64,000 nt of DNA, taken from NCBI GenBank assembly GCA_963839515.1, contig CAWIVN010000004.1, positions 62,001 through 126,000 on the forward strand. The letters are read 5' to 3'. The position numbers were made by a program, and so were the translations under genes. Of this stretch, positions 44,115-52,445 are shown piece by piece; positions within the stretch are counted from its first letter, which is position 1; every line of letters starts with the position of its first letter. The stretch comes from Fredericiella sp963839515. GTDB taxonomy: Bacteria > Chloroflexota > Anaerolineae > Caldilineales > Caldilineaceae. A model generated the notes under the pieces. It was not told the origin of the DNA. It saw only the letters and a program-made list of their open reading frames with translations, and ran no database searches.

Positions 44115-45290
44115 ATGTCAAGTACCCCACTTCTCCACGCCCTTGCCGGCCGCATTGTCGAGGAGGACGTTTCGATCCGTACCAAGATGCTGGAGACCGC
44201 GGCCGGCATGGACGACGTGATCGCGCTCGGCCGCGGCGACCCGGACTTTCATACCCCACCGCACATTGTCGAGGCGGCCAAGCGTGCGCTCGACCAGAAC
44301 CAGCACCACTACACGCATCCTGCCGGGCTGCCGGTGCTGCGCGAGGCGATCGCCGGCTCGTTGGCAGCTGACTTCGGTCTCCGCTACGGCGCTGACGAGA
44401 TTATCGTGACCGCCGGGGTGCAGGAGTCGATCATGCTGTGCATGCTCGGACTCGTGAATCCGGGCGACGAGGTGTTGATTACCTCGCCCCGCTTCACCAC
44501 GTACGATATGGCGGTGCACATGTGTGGGGGCGTGCCGGTGCCCGTACCCACCTATGAAGACGACGACTTTGCACTGATGCCCGCCGCGATCGAGGCGCGC
44601 ATCACGCCACGCAGCAAGGTGCTTGTCCTCGTGACGCCCAATAACCCAACCGGGGCCGTCACCCCGCCGCATGTGATTCGCGAGATTGCCGATCTGGTCG
44701 TGCGCCACAATCTTGTGCTGATCTCGGACGAAATCTACGCCAAGCTGATCTATCCGGGCTCGGAACACCTGTCCGCCGCCACGCTCCCTGGGCTGCGCGA
44801 GCGCACCATAACCCTCAACGGCTTCTCCAAGGCCTATGCCATGACGGGCTGGCGCGTCGGTTACATGGCCGCGCCCGAGGAGTTCACACGCCAGTTGGTC
44901 GAGCCGCACCACACCTTGAGCATCAACGCCAACACGCCCGCCCAGTTCGGGGCACTCGCCGCTATCACCGGGCCGCAGGATGCAGTCGAGGCCATGCGCG
45001 AGGAATATGCCGAGCGTCGCGCGTACCTGATGGGAGCGTTGAGTGCGATGGGGCTCACCTATGGTCATCCCGGCGGGGCGTTCTACATCTATACCAATGT
45101 CTCATCCACAGGTCTGGCCGCGCCGGAGTTCTGCCTGCAGCTGCTGAGCAAGACCGGCGTGATGATCTTCCCAGGCGAACTGTTTGGTGACGAGTCGGGC
45201 CGCTACGTTCGTATCAGCTATCTGCAACCGCTGCCGCGCATTCGCGAGGCCGTCGACCGCATAGGCTGGTTTATGGGAGGGTTGCAATGA
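44115..45290 (+). CDS. Class I/II PLP-dependent aminotransferase
   Basis: This 391-residue enzyme has ALGRGDPDFHTPPHI, VTPNNPTGAV (Asn), LVLISDEIYAKL (Asp, Tyr), NGFSKAYAMTGWRVGYMAAP (PLP Lys) and YVRISYLQPL (Arg). It is the third member of the LGRGDPD set in the window. AGGAG precedes the ATG, and its stop overlaps the next start by four bases. Presence of several paralogues in one regulon suggests transamination of more than one amino acid. Confidence 0.93.
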   Translation: MSSTPLLHALAGRIVEEDVSIRTKMLETAAGMDDVIALGRGDPDFHTPPHIVEAAKRALDQNQHHYTHPAGLPVLREAIAGSLAADFGLRYGADEIIVTAGVQESIMLCMLGLVNPGDEVLITSPRFTTYDMAVHMCGGVPVPVPTYEDDDFALMPAAIEARITPRSKVLVLVTPNNPTGAVTPPHVIREIADLVVRHNLVLISDEIYAKLIYPGSEHLSAATLPGLRERTITLNGFSKAYAMTGWRVGYMAAPEEFTRQLVEPHHTLSINANTPAQFGALAAITGPQDAVEAMREEYAERRAYLMGALSAMGLTYGHPGGAFYIYTNVSSTGLAAPEFCLQLLSKTGVMIFPGELFGDESGRYVRISYLQPLPRIREAVDRIGWFMGGLQ

Positions 45291-46339
45291 CCTCCGAGAT
45301 CAAACCGATGCGTGTGCTGTTGGCCGGGCTAGGCAACCGCGGGCGCATGTGGGCTACCGTGCTGGGCCGCGATCCGCAGACGCAGGTGTGTGCCGCGGCC
45401 GACGTCAACACCAACGCGCGAGCTCGTTTTGCCGCAGAGTATCCAGGCGTCCCGGTTTATGCCAATCTCGATACAGCACTGGATGCGGGCGACTACGATG
45501 CAGTCGTGCTGGTCACCTTTCCCGAAAAGCGGCTGGACCAGGTGCACAGGGTTCTCACCGGCCATCTGCCGCTGCTGGCAGAGAAGCCCCTGTCGCTTGA
45601 GCTCCAAGAGGCCGTGCAGATCGTGGATCTGGCTCGCACGTGTGGGACGCCGCTGGCCGTGGGGCTCAACTTTCGCTTTCTGCCCGTCACGCAGAAGCTG
45701 CGCGAGCTGGTGGCGCAGCAGGTGGTCGGGGCGCCCGGGTTTGCCCAGTTCGTCTACCAGCGCAACCGGGACGGCAAACAGCCGCATCTCAACAAGTATC
45801 CGCTGACGATGCAGCACCCGATGATGCTCGAGCAGAGTATTCACCACCTCGACCTCCTGCGCTTCTGCTACGACCGCCGTGTGGAAGAGGTTATCTGCCG
45901 CACATGGAATCCGCCCTGGAGCATGTATGCCTACGACAGCAACGTCAGCTGCTTGTTAGGTCTCGAAGGCGGGTTGGAAGTCAACTATCTTGGTACGTGG
46001 ACGGGAGGGTGGAACACGATGCAGTTCGAGTGGCGCACCGACTGCGCCGACGGCGTAATCGTCCAGCGCGAGCTATTCGACAACCTGGCATGGGCGAGGA
46101 TGACGGACACCGAGCTGCAGCGAGTTGATCTGGCGCCCTGTGAAGCGTTTTACGACGACACCGCGGCCCTGTGGCAGGCATTCATGGCACATGTGCAGAA
46201 GGGTGCGCCGTTGTCGTGCAGCGGAGCGGATCACCTTGTCACGTTAGGGCTCTGTTTCGCAGCCATCGAGAGCAGCGAGACCGGACGGGGCGTCGATTTC
46301 GCCACCTACTGCCGCAAGCACGGCATCGCCGAGGTCTGA
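45287..46339 (+). CDS. Gfo/Idh/MocA family oxidoreductase
   Basis: This 350-residue NAD(P)-dependent protein has an N-terminal Rossmann fold (VLLAGLGNRGRMWATVL), the LAEKPLSLE motif with the catalytic Lys, and the C-terminal alpha/beta domain with MLEQSIHHLDLLRFCYD (His). Members oxidise or reduce sugars, inositols, amino-acid derivatives or imines. ATGA overlap upstream and TGATG overlap downstream put it near the end of the plus operon. No sugar pathway is nearby, so the substrate is open. Confidence 0.9.
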   Translation: MTSEIKPMRVLLAGLGNRGRMWATVLGRDPQTQVCAAADVNTNARARFAAEYPGVPVYANLDTALDAGDYDAVVLVTFPEKRLDQVHRVLTGHLPLLAEKPLSLELQEAVQIVDLARTCGTPLAVGLNFRFLPVTQKLRELVAQQVVGAPGFAQFVYQRNRDGKQPHLNKYPLTMQHPMMLEQSIHHLDLLRFCYDRRVEEVICRTWNPPWSMYAYDSNVSCLLGLEGGLEVNYLGTWTGGWNTMQFEWRTDCADGVIVQRELFDNLAWARMTDTELQRVDLAPCEAFYDDTAALWQAFMAHVQKGAPLSCSGADHLVTLGLCFAAIESSETGRGVDFATYCRKHGIAEV

Positions 46340-47352
46340 TGCGAATTCTGCTCACCGGCGCGGCCGGGTTTGTCGGGGCCAATATTGCCGCCGTGTTGGC
46401 AGCGACAGCAGCCGGCGGCGCAGCCAGCGGCCAGACAGACGCACGCCTGATCGCGGCCGACCTGGCGCTGCCTGGGGACACCGCGCGCCGGTTCTTGTCG
46501 CCGTGGGCCAACCAGATGACGTGGACCACGCTCGACGTACGCAACCGTGAACAGGTGCGCGACGTGGTCGAGCGTGAAGGCGTGACACACATCGTGCACG
46601 GTGCGGCCATTACAGCGCTGCCGCACGAGGAGGCCGTGCGTGCCGCCGAGATCGTCGACGTCAACCTCGGCGGCACGATCAACATCCTGGCCGTGGCGGC
46701 AAGTGCGCCGGCGGTTGCGCGGGTCCTGGTGTTGAGCAGCAGCGGCGTGTACGAGGTCCCGCCGCACGGAAGTATCCATAAACGGGCAGTTCGACAGCAG
46801 GAGGCGGGCCCCCTTGCGCTGGACGGGTTGTACAGCATCACCAAACGCAGCGCCGAGCTGCTTACGGCGCGCTACGCCGACCTCACCGGTAAGCAGATGG
46901 CGTCGGTCAGGCTGCCGGCCGTCTACGGGCCACTGGAAAGGCCGAGCTCCAGCCGTCCCGGCACCAGCACGATGCACAGGCTGATGGAAGCCTTGCGGCA
47001 CCGAAGGCCGCTCACCGTGGCCGGGCCGCAGGTCGGGCGCGACTGGACCTATGTCGCGGACGCCGGCGCCGCCATCGCCCAGTTGCTGGTCGCGCCGAGC
47101 TGGCATTACAGCGTCTATAACGTGAGCTGCGGCCATCGTTACACCTTTGCCGCGGTGGTCGCAGCCTTTGCCGCGCACGGTCTGCAGGCGACGTGGGTAA
47201 ACTTGGACCAGCACGCCGACGTCGCCATGTACAAGGAGCACGAACGCCTGGCGCTGGACACCCGGCGTTTGCGCAAGGATACGCACTTCACCCCCCGCTA
47301 CACCCTGGCAGCCGGAATTGCGGCCTGGCTCGACGCCGAGCCACTGCCCTAA
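46339..47352 (+). CDS. NAD-dependent epimerase/dehydratase (extended SDR)
   Basis: This 337-residue protein has MRILLTGAAGFVGANIA (TGxxGxxG), GAAITALPHEE, VLVLSSSGVYEV (Ser) and LYSITKRSAELL (Tyr-x3-Lys), followed by RLPAVYGPLERP and a C-terminal substrate domain with RDWTYVADAGAAIAQLL. Extended SDRs act on nucleotide sugars or small hydroxy-ketones. The start at 46339 is fixed by the TGATG overlap. It is the last gene of the plus-strand operon; the following 204 bases hold no gene. Confidence 0.9.
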   Translation: MRILLTGAAGFVGANIAAVLAATAAGGAASGQTDARLIAADLALPGDTARRFLSPWANQMTWTTLDVRNREQVRDVVEREGVTHIVHGAAITALPHEEAVRAAEIVDVNLGGTINILAVAASAPAVARVLVLSSSGVYEVPPHGSIHKRAVRQQEAGPLALDGLYSITKRSAELLTARYADLTGKQMASVRLPAVYGPLERPSSSRPGTSTMHRLMEALRHRRPLTVAGPQVGRDWTYVADAGAAIAQLLVAPSWHYSVYNVSCGHRYTFAAVVAAFAAHGLQATWVNLDQHADVAMYKEHERLALDTRRLRKDTHFTPRYTLAAGIAAWLDAEPLP

Positions 47353-47556
47353 CCGCTATTCCCGATCCTTGCCTGCCCTTTGGCGGCAGCCCTCATTATT
47401 TCCCTACTACTTCCCCAAAACCTTCATAACTTTTTCACAGCCTTCCGCCACAATCAAGGCATGCTGCGCTGGTGAGCCGATTACTACGGCGGCGAGCCGG
47501 CAAGTGCAGCAAGGAAAGTACTTTGATTCGGATTGTGAACTTTGGGAGGATTTTGT

Positions 47557-48093
47557 ATGCCACGTGAACGATTTGCTTTGATTGGCTTGGCGGTCCTGGT
47601 GGTCGTCGGGCTGATCTTCACCGGAGTGTCATCCGGCATTTCTGCTGGACAGCGTGATGCCTGGATGCAAGGCTATACCATGGGACGGCTGACGGCCGCC
47701 GCAGGGGCGGAGGGTGCGGCTGCGCCGGTTGTCCCCAATGCCGCTGCCTATGCCGTTCCCTACGCCGTTGGTTACCAGCAACATGGACCCGGCTTTGGCG
47801 GCTTCTTCTTCTTGCTGTTGGGAGCCGGCGCCCTGTTCTTCTTCATCTCGCGCATGATCATGATGGCGCGTTGGCGAACATGGGCAGCCATGCAGGGTGG
47901 GCAGCAGGGCTGGCCGCAGGGCGGACCACAAGGTGGTCCTCAAGCAGACTGGCATCACGGACCGCCACCATGGATGCGGGGTCGCTGGGGCTGCGGGCCG
48001 TCGGGCGCCCAGTGGGAACAGGCGCAACAACAGGCACAGCAGCCCCAGGCTGCGCCCAGCCAGGCGCCGGAGCAGCCGGCTGCCGAGAGGTAG
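47557..48093 (+). CDS. Two-segment membrane protein with Gln/Gly/Pro/Trp-rich tail
   Basis: This 178-residue protein has an N-terminal membrane segment (FALIGLAVLVVVGLIFTGVSSG), an Ala-rich external loop, a second segment (FGGFFFLLLGAGALFFFISRMIMM) and a cytoplasmic tail of Gln-Gly-Pro-Trp repeats (QQGWPQGGPQGGPQ, HHGPPPWMRGRWGCGPSG) ending in Gln/Ala/Pro. GGGAGGA precedes the ATG. No family was recognised. It lies upstream of a two-component system whose kinase has a similar Gly/Pro/Trp-rich N-terminal region, so a sensory or scaffold role is possible. Confidence 0.8.
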   Translation: MPRERFALIGLAVLVVVGLIFTGVSSGISAGQRDAWMQGYTMGRLTAAAGAEGAAAPVVPNAAAYAVPYAVGYQQHGPGFGGFFFLLLGAGALFFFISRMIMMARWRTWAAMQGGQQGWPQGGPQGGPQADWHHGPPPWMRGRWGCGPSGAQWEQAQQQAQQPQAAPSQAPEQPAAER

Positions 48094-48145
48094 GCGCGTA
48101 GGCGGAACGTGAGCCAGAACGCAGTTTAGGGACAAGACCGCCCCA

Positions 48146-48212
48146 CGCTCGGTGCACCAGGTTCGATATAGCACAGTCGACGTGCACCGAGCGAGGGGCA
48201 GATGGCTGCCCC
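48146..48212. other. Two hairpins in the leader region of the two-component system
   Basis: CGCTCGGTGCAC (48146-48157) pairs exactly with 48182-48193 around a 24-base loop, and AGGGGCAG-ATGG-CTGCCCCT (48194-48213) forms a second stem directly after. They lie between the membrane-protein stop (48093) and the regulator start (48340). They could end the upstream transcript or fold as a leader; no T-run is present. Confidence 0.5.
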
Positions 48213-48339
48213 TTCGTGCGTGGCGCTGCCCCAGTGATTTAGCAGGCTCCGAACCCGGTGGGCAGCGCCTCGCACGGCACCACACACGACAAGCCACAGC
48301 CACTGGCGCAAATACAACGTCCATGTTACAAACTCTCCT

Positions 48340-49026
48340 ATGAACGAGCTGATCCTCATCGTCGACGACGAACCGCAGATTGTGCAGCAGGCGCGTGATT
48401 ACCTCGAGCACGGCGGCTTTCGCGTGCTGACAGCGGGTGACGGCAAAACTGCGTTGACCGTCGCTCGCCAGGCCAAGCCTGACCTGATAGTGCTTGACCT
48501 CAACCTGCCGCAAATGGACGGTCTCGACGTCTGTCGGGCACTGCGCCACGAGTCGGATGTGCCGATCATTATGCTCACGGCCCGGGTGGAGGAAATCGAC
48601 CGCCTGATCGGCCTCGAACTGGGGGCCGACGATTACATCGTCAAGCCTTTCTCTCCCCGCGAACTGGTGGCTCGGGTGCGTGTCATCCTGCGCCGTGTAC
48701 GCGGCGAAGTGCGCCAGAGCAACCTGGTGCGGGCCGCCAACCTGGAGATCGACCTGGCCGGCCACCGCGTCACGCGCGGCGGCGAGCCAGTCCAGTTGAG
48801 CCGCACCGAGTTCAACCTGCTGGCCTTGCTGGCGCAGCATCCCGGCCAAACCTTCACGCGCGCGCAGTTGGTCGATCGCCTGCACCAGGTGGTCTTTGAA
48901 GGCGTCGACCGCAGCATCGACGCCCACGTCAAAAATCTGCGGCGCAAGCTGGAACCAAACCCCAGCGAGCCGCGCTACGTGCTGACCGTCTTTGGCGTCG
49001 GCTATAAGTTTGCCGATGGGGATTGA
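48340..49026 (+). CDS. OmpR/PhoB-family response regulator
   Basis: This 228-residue regulator has a receiver domain with acidic pocket VDDEP, phospho-acceptor Asp53 (IVLDLNLPQMDG), MLTAR (Thr) and YIVKPFSPREL (Lys), followed by a winged-helix DNA-binding domain (VQLSRTEFNLLALLAQHPGQTFTRAQLVDRL ... SIDAHVKNLRRKL, RYVLTVFGVGYKF). The kinase gene begins one base after its stop. No good ribosome site precedes the ATG, so a leaderless or upstream-coupled start is possible. Confidence 0.93.
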   Translation: MNELILIVDDEPQIVQQARDYLEHGGFRVLTAGDGKTALTVARQAKPDLIVLDLNLPQMDGLDVCRALRHESDVPIIMLTARVEEIDRLIGLELGADDYIVKPFSPRELVARVRVILRRVRGEVRQSNLVRAANLEIDLAGHRVTRGGEPVQLSRTEFNLLALLAQHPGQTFTRAQLVDRLHQVVFEGVDRSIDAHVKNLRRKLEPNPSEPRYVLTVFGVGYKFADGD

Positions 49027-49027
49027 C

Positions 49028-50360
49028 ATGGAACAAGAGCCGCACCAGAAGTCCCTGACAGATCCCCAACAAGATCCCCCACAGGCGGCGTCTGGAGCAG
49101 AGCCATCGGCGCACGCGCCCTGGAGCGGCCCAGGCGGTAATCCGGGCTGGGAGAGTTGGAGTGGCCCTGGCTGGGGCGGTCCTGGCGGGAAGCGACCTGG
49201 TTGGTGGGGGCCCGGACCCGGGCGGCACGGCTGGGACAAGCGCCACATGCGTGGCCGGCCGGCATGGCTCTTTTTTCGGTTTGCCGGCGTATTTGGCATG
49301 CTTGCGCTGATCTTGCTCGGCGGGTTGGCGCTGCTCATCTTCTTTGTCGTGCGCCTGGCCGGCGGCGACCGCCATACGGCTGCCCAGATCTGGCTGGCCA
49401 CGTGCGGGCTGCTGCTTGTCGTTCCGTTTATCGCCGTCCGGCTCGGCCGCCGCGCCTTCCGCAATATTGCGGCGCCGTTGTCCAACCTGATGCAAGCGTC
49501 CGAACGCGTGGCTGCAGGTGATCTCGACGTGCGTGTGCCGATCAATGGCCGCGGCGAATTTGCGGAGTTGAGTAATTCCTTCAACCATATGGTCGAGGAA
49601 TTGGCACTGGCCGATCGCCGCCGGCGCAACCTCACCGCGGATGTGGCGCACGAGCTGAGAACCCCGCTGCAAATCATCCAGGGGAACCTGGAAGGCATTA
49701 TCGATGGCATCTACCAGCCCACCCCGGAGCACCTGGAGGCGACGCTGACAGAGACGCGGCTTCTCAGCGCGTCTGGTGGAGGATCTGCGCGTGCTCTCGC
49801 AGGCCGAGGCAGGGCAGCTCCCAATGCATTGGGAACCCATCGATGTCGGCGAATTGCTGAACGACGTTGCCACCAGCTTCAGTGGCCAGGCTCAAGTTGC
49901 GGCTGTCACGTTGGCAGTACAGGTAGCTGGCCAGCCGGCCAGCCAATCAGCTGCGCATGGTGCCGAAGCTGCAACGTCGCCTGCCCTGCGGGTGCGCGGC
50001 GACTACGATCGGCTGGAGCAGGTGCTCGGCAATCTCCTCGCCAACGCACTGCGCCACACGCCGGCGGGTGGCGCAGTCACGCTGCAAGCTGGCCCAGGCC
50101 CGTTGGGTGCACGCCTGGTCGTGGCAGACACGGGCGAAGGGATCGCTCCCGAAGATGTTCCCTATGTCTTCGACCGTTTCTGGCGCGGCGACCGCGCTCG
50201 CACCCACGGTGAGGCGGCAGGCAGCGGCCTTGGCCTGGCTATCGCCCGCCAACTGGTCCAGGCCCACGGAGGTGTAATCGACGTCCAGAGCACCCTTGGA
50301 CAGGGTACGACCTTCACGATCGACCTGAGAGCAATTGCGTTTCCCCCAATGGGTGGCTGA
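49028..50360 (+). pseudogene. Sensor histidine kinase (HAMP-HisKA-HATPase), single-base frameshift
   Basis: The intact reading would be about 443 residues. The N-terminus is Gly/Pro/Trp-rich and cytoplasmic, followed by two membrane segments with only a short loop between them (FAGVFGMLALILLGGLALLIFFVV and AQIWLATCGLLLVVPFIAV), so it senses within the membrane or through a partner. Then come HAMP (RNIAAPLSNLMQASERVAAGDLDVRVP), HisKA with His208 in DVAHELRTPLQ and, in the next frame, HATPase boxes (EQVLGNLLANALRHT, VVADTGEGIAPED, GSGLGLAIARQLVQ). One extra base near 49765-49771 separates HisKA from HATPase; removing it gives RLLSRLVEDLRVLSQ. As written the kinase would be inactive. Confidence 0.85.
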
Positions 50361-50386
50361 CACTTGGTGGAATGCCGTTTGACAGC

Positions 50387-51925
50387 CTAGCTACCTCCTC
50401 CAGACAGAAGCCCCAGGGTGTCTGCCTGCACGATGGCCTGGCGCCGGTTCGCGACGCCCAGCTTGCGATAGATTTTGACCGTGTGTTGTCTCACGGTGTC
50501 CATCGATATCGCTAAGGTGTGCGCGATCTCCTTGTTTGTCAGCCGCTGGTTAAGTAGCAACAATACGTCCATTTCGCGAAACGTAAGCAGATCACGCAGG
50601 TCCCGTCCTGTGTAAGCAGGTGCTTGCGTCCGTTGCGCCGGCAGAGGGCCCGGCTCCATCCTGTTAAGCGACCACTTCGGCGCCTGTGGATAGGGGGTGC
50701 CAGGAAATTCCGCATGTGTTACGGTCCGCTGCCGGGGACTCACGGCGATCAATGCCTGGTTCAGGGCCTTGTTTGGGACTGAGGCGACAGGCATGCGGTC
50801 CAAAGACAGGTCACGCGTGACGCCGTCGTCGTGCAGGTTGTGCTGCTCATACCAGGTACTGGCACGTTGGTAGAGCACGTTGATCGCTTGCGGAGCGTGC
50901 GTCCTGCGCAGCCTGCGCAGCAGCAAAGTCCGGAACAATTCGTGATAACGAAACCAATCTCCGTCGTCGAGACGCTCGACGAAAATGCCGGCGTCTGCCA
51001 GAATGCGCAGCGTGGCGGCGCTGTCGCCGCCTGGGTGCGTTTCGCCGATGACGGCGTCGCAAAGTGATCCGGTGAGCTGGCTAAGAATGGAGGTATACGT
51101 CAAAAACGTCTGCACATCTACGGGCAGGTCGCCGATCACCTCGGCCTCCAGGTAATCCAGCAAAGATCGTTGGCACTCTCGCAATGCACTATCCAGGCAA
51201 GCATCACTCTGCCGCTGCATTAGAAGGATCCCTGCCAGGCGCATGGGCACCGCCCAGCCTTCCGATTGCTGCACAAAGAGGGCAATGGATTGTGCGTCAA
51301 GCGGCTGCTCGCCGAACTGGTTCAAGAACTCATGAGTTTCGGCTGCGGTAAAGCACAGCTCGTGGGCCCGTATCTCGGTCACCGTACCCCGCAGGCGAAT
51401 GCGCGGTGGAATCGGCGGATCGTGGCGCGCCGTAAGCACGAGATGCAACGGGCGTGGCGGATGTGCCAGCAATTCCCACGTCAACTTATGAATGGACGGC
51501 GCAACGATATGATGGTAGTCGTCGAGCACCAAGACAAAATCCTGGTCAACCTTGTCGAGGTCGTTGAGCAGGATTGGCAGCACCTGGGCCGGAGTCTGTT
51601 CGCACGTGGGATCCTGCAGCAGGTCGAGCAGCTCACCGCCAAATGCCGGAAACATACGCCGTACGGCGGTGACAAGTGCCAGCAGAAAGGCGGCCGGCGT
51701 GTTGTCGTCGCTTTCGAGTGAAATCCAGGCGCCTGGACGGCCGCATTGCGCCAACCAAGTGGCGGCCAGCGTGGTCTTGCCGTAACCGGCAGGGGCTACG
51801 ATAAGGGTCAGCGTCTGTGGGCGATCCAGTCTCGCCAGCAGCCGGGTGCGCAGCAAGACGTCGTCTGGAAGGCGGGGCGGACGCAGCTTTGTGCGTGGCA
51901 CAAATGGAATGGGTGCAGAAAGCAT
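50387..51925 (-). CDS. MalT-like LuxR regulator without the TPR region
   Basis: This 512-residue protein has a STAND/MalT-type ATPase (VPRTKLRPPRLP, Walker A APAGYGKTTLA, Walker B FVLVLDDYHHI, LTARHDPPIP) and a C-terminal LuxR helix-turn-helix (LTFREMDVLLLLNQRLTNKEIAHTLAISMDTVRQHTVKIYRKLGV). MalT-like proteins are usually about 900 residues with a long TPR sensor domain between; here it is reduced to a short linker (about residues 370-440). The frame is clean and continuous. It may be a constitutive or differently gated regulator. Its ATG at 51925 follows AAGGA. Confidence 0.88.
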   Translation of the reverse strand: MLSAPIPFVPRTKLRPPRLPDDVLLRTRLLARLDRPQTLTLIVAPAGYGKTTLAATWLAQCGRPGAWISLESDDNTPAAFLLALVTAVRRMFPAFGGELLDLLQDPTCEQTPAQVLPILLNDLDKVDQDFVLVLDDYHHIVAPSIHKLTWELLAHPPRPLHLVLTARHDPPIPPRIRLRGTVTEIRAHELCFTAAETHEFLNQFGEQPLDAQSIALFVQQSEGWAVPMRLAGILLMQRQSDACLDSALRECQRSLLDYLEAEVIGDLPVDVQTFLTYTSILSQLTGSLCDAVIGETHPGGDSAATLRILADAGIFVERLDDGDWFRYHELFRTLLLRRLRRTHAPQAINVLYQRASTWYEQHNLHDDGVTRDLSLDRMPVASVPNKALNQALIAVSPRQRTVTHAEFPGTPYPQAPKWSLNRMEPGPLPAQRTQAPAYTGRDLRDLLTFREMDVLLLLNQRLTNKEIAHTLAISMDTVRQHTVKIYRKLGVANRRQAIVQADTLGLLSGGGS

Positions 51926-52040
51926 TGATGCCGTCCTTTGACTTCAGTGAACGCCAGCCTGTAATTGGCGGTCGTGGTGGCGATTCCGGCGAAGGCGACA
52001 ACTTACAGGTGTGGATCACTCTGGATGTACGCTGCGCCCG

Positions 52041-52331
52041 TCAGGCGCCCGGTTCGATTGCGTTGTCAGCCGGCAGTTCTGCCAGGCATTCGACGCACAA
52101 CACAGGCAGCCGCAGATCGTGCAGGCTGTTGATCACGCCGACGAGCGCCGCCTGATCGGCCAAAACGCCCAACAGCGTCGTCACAACCAGATCGCGCGCA
52201 ATCGCAGTTGTGGTAATCGTCATGCCTTCGAAGCGGTCGCTCCAGTTCGGCGTGATGCGGCCTCGCACGCAAATCCGGTAGATGGCCGGATCACAAACGG
52301 TAACATAGCAGCCACATGTCTTGGTGTTCAC
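52041..52331 (-). CDS. Small hypothetical protein of a type found beside MalT-like regulators
   Basis: This protein of up to 96 residues contains AIYRICVRGRITPNWSDRFEGMTI and DQAALVGVINSLHDLRLPVLCVECL, a pattern reminiscent of small proteins often annotated as hypothetical in Chloroflexota near LuxR/MalT genes. No domain name can be given. The start is uncertain: GTG at 52331 is used, without a ribosome site. A 37-bp motif shared with the MFS upstream region lies 28 bases before it and may carry its promoter. Confidence 0.65.
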   Translation of the reverse strand: MNTKTCGCYVTVCDPAIYRICVRGRITPNWSDRFEGMTITTTAIARDLVVTTLLGVLADQAALVGVINSLHDLRLPVLCVECLAELPADNAIEPGA

Positions 52332-52358
52332 AAGTACCAGGGTAATTCGGGTGCAAAA

Positions 52359-52395
52359 GAAAAGCTATACCCAATCGTATGCAATTAATATGTAG
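52359..52395 (-). repeat. 37-bp dispersed motif, copy 1 (upstream of small protein)
   Basis: This stretch contains ATACCCAAT, TATGCAA and TAATATGTAG and matches 58003-58039 at 33 of 37 bases. Both copies lie upstream of a minus-strand gene (28 bases before the small protein start here, 152 before the MFS start there). A shared promoter or operator is more likely than a mobile element, because there are no terminal repeats or duplicated targets. Confidence 0.65.
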
Positions 52396-52445
52396 ATATG
52401 TGTAGAGGGGGGATGCTGCTTATGCAGTGGCAGCTTGCAGAGGAG

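Noticed and set aside
48146..48193. tRNA-like fragment with GGTTCGA near 48160
   Set aside because: GGTTCGA falls in the loop of a 12-bp hairpin and no cloverleaf arms can be drawn.
49755..49780. Programmed frameshift in the histidine kinase
   Set aside because: No slippery heptamer or downstream structure was seen, and similar single-base shifts occur in four unrelated genes of the window.
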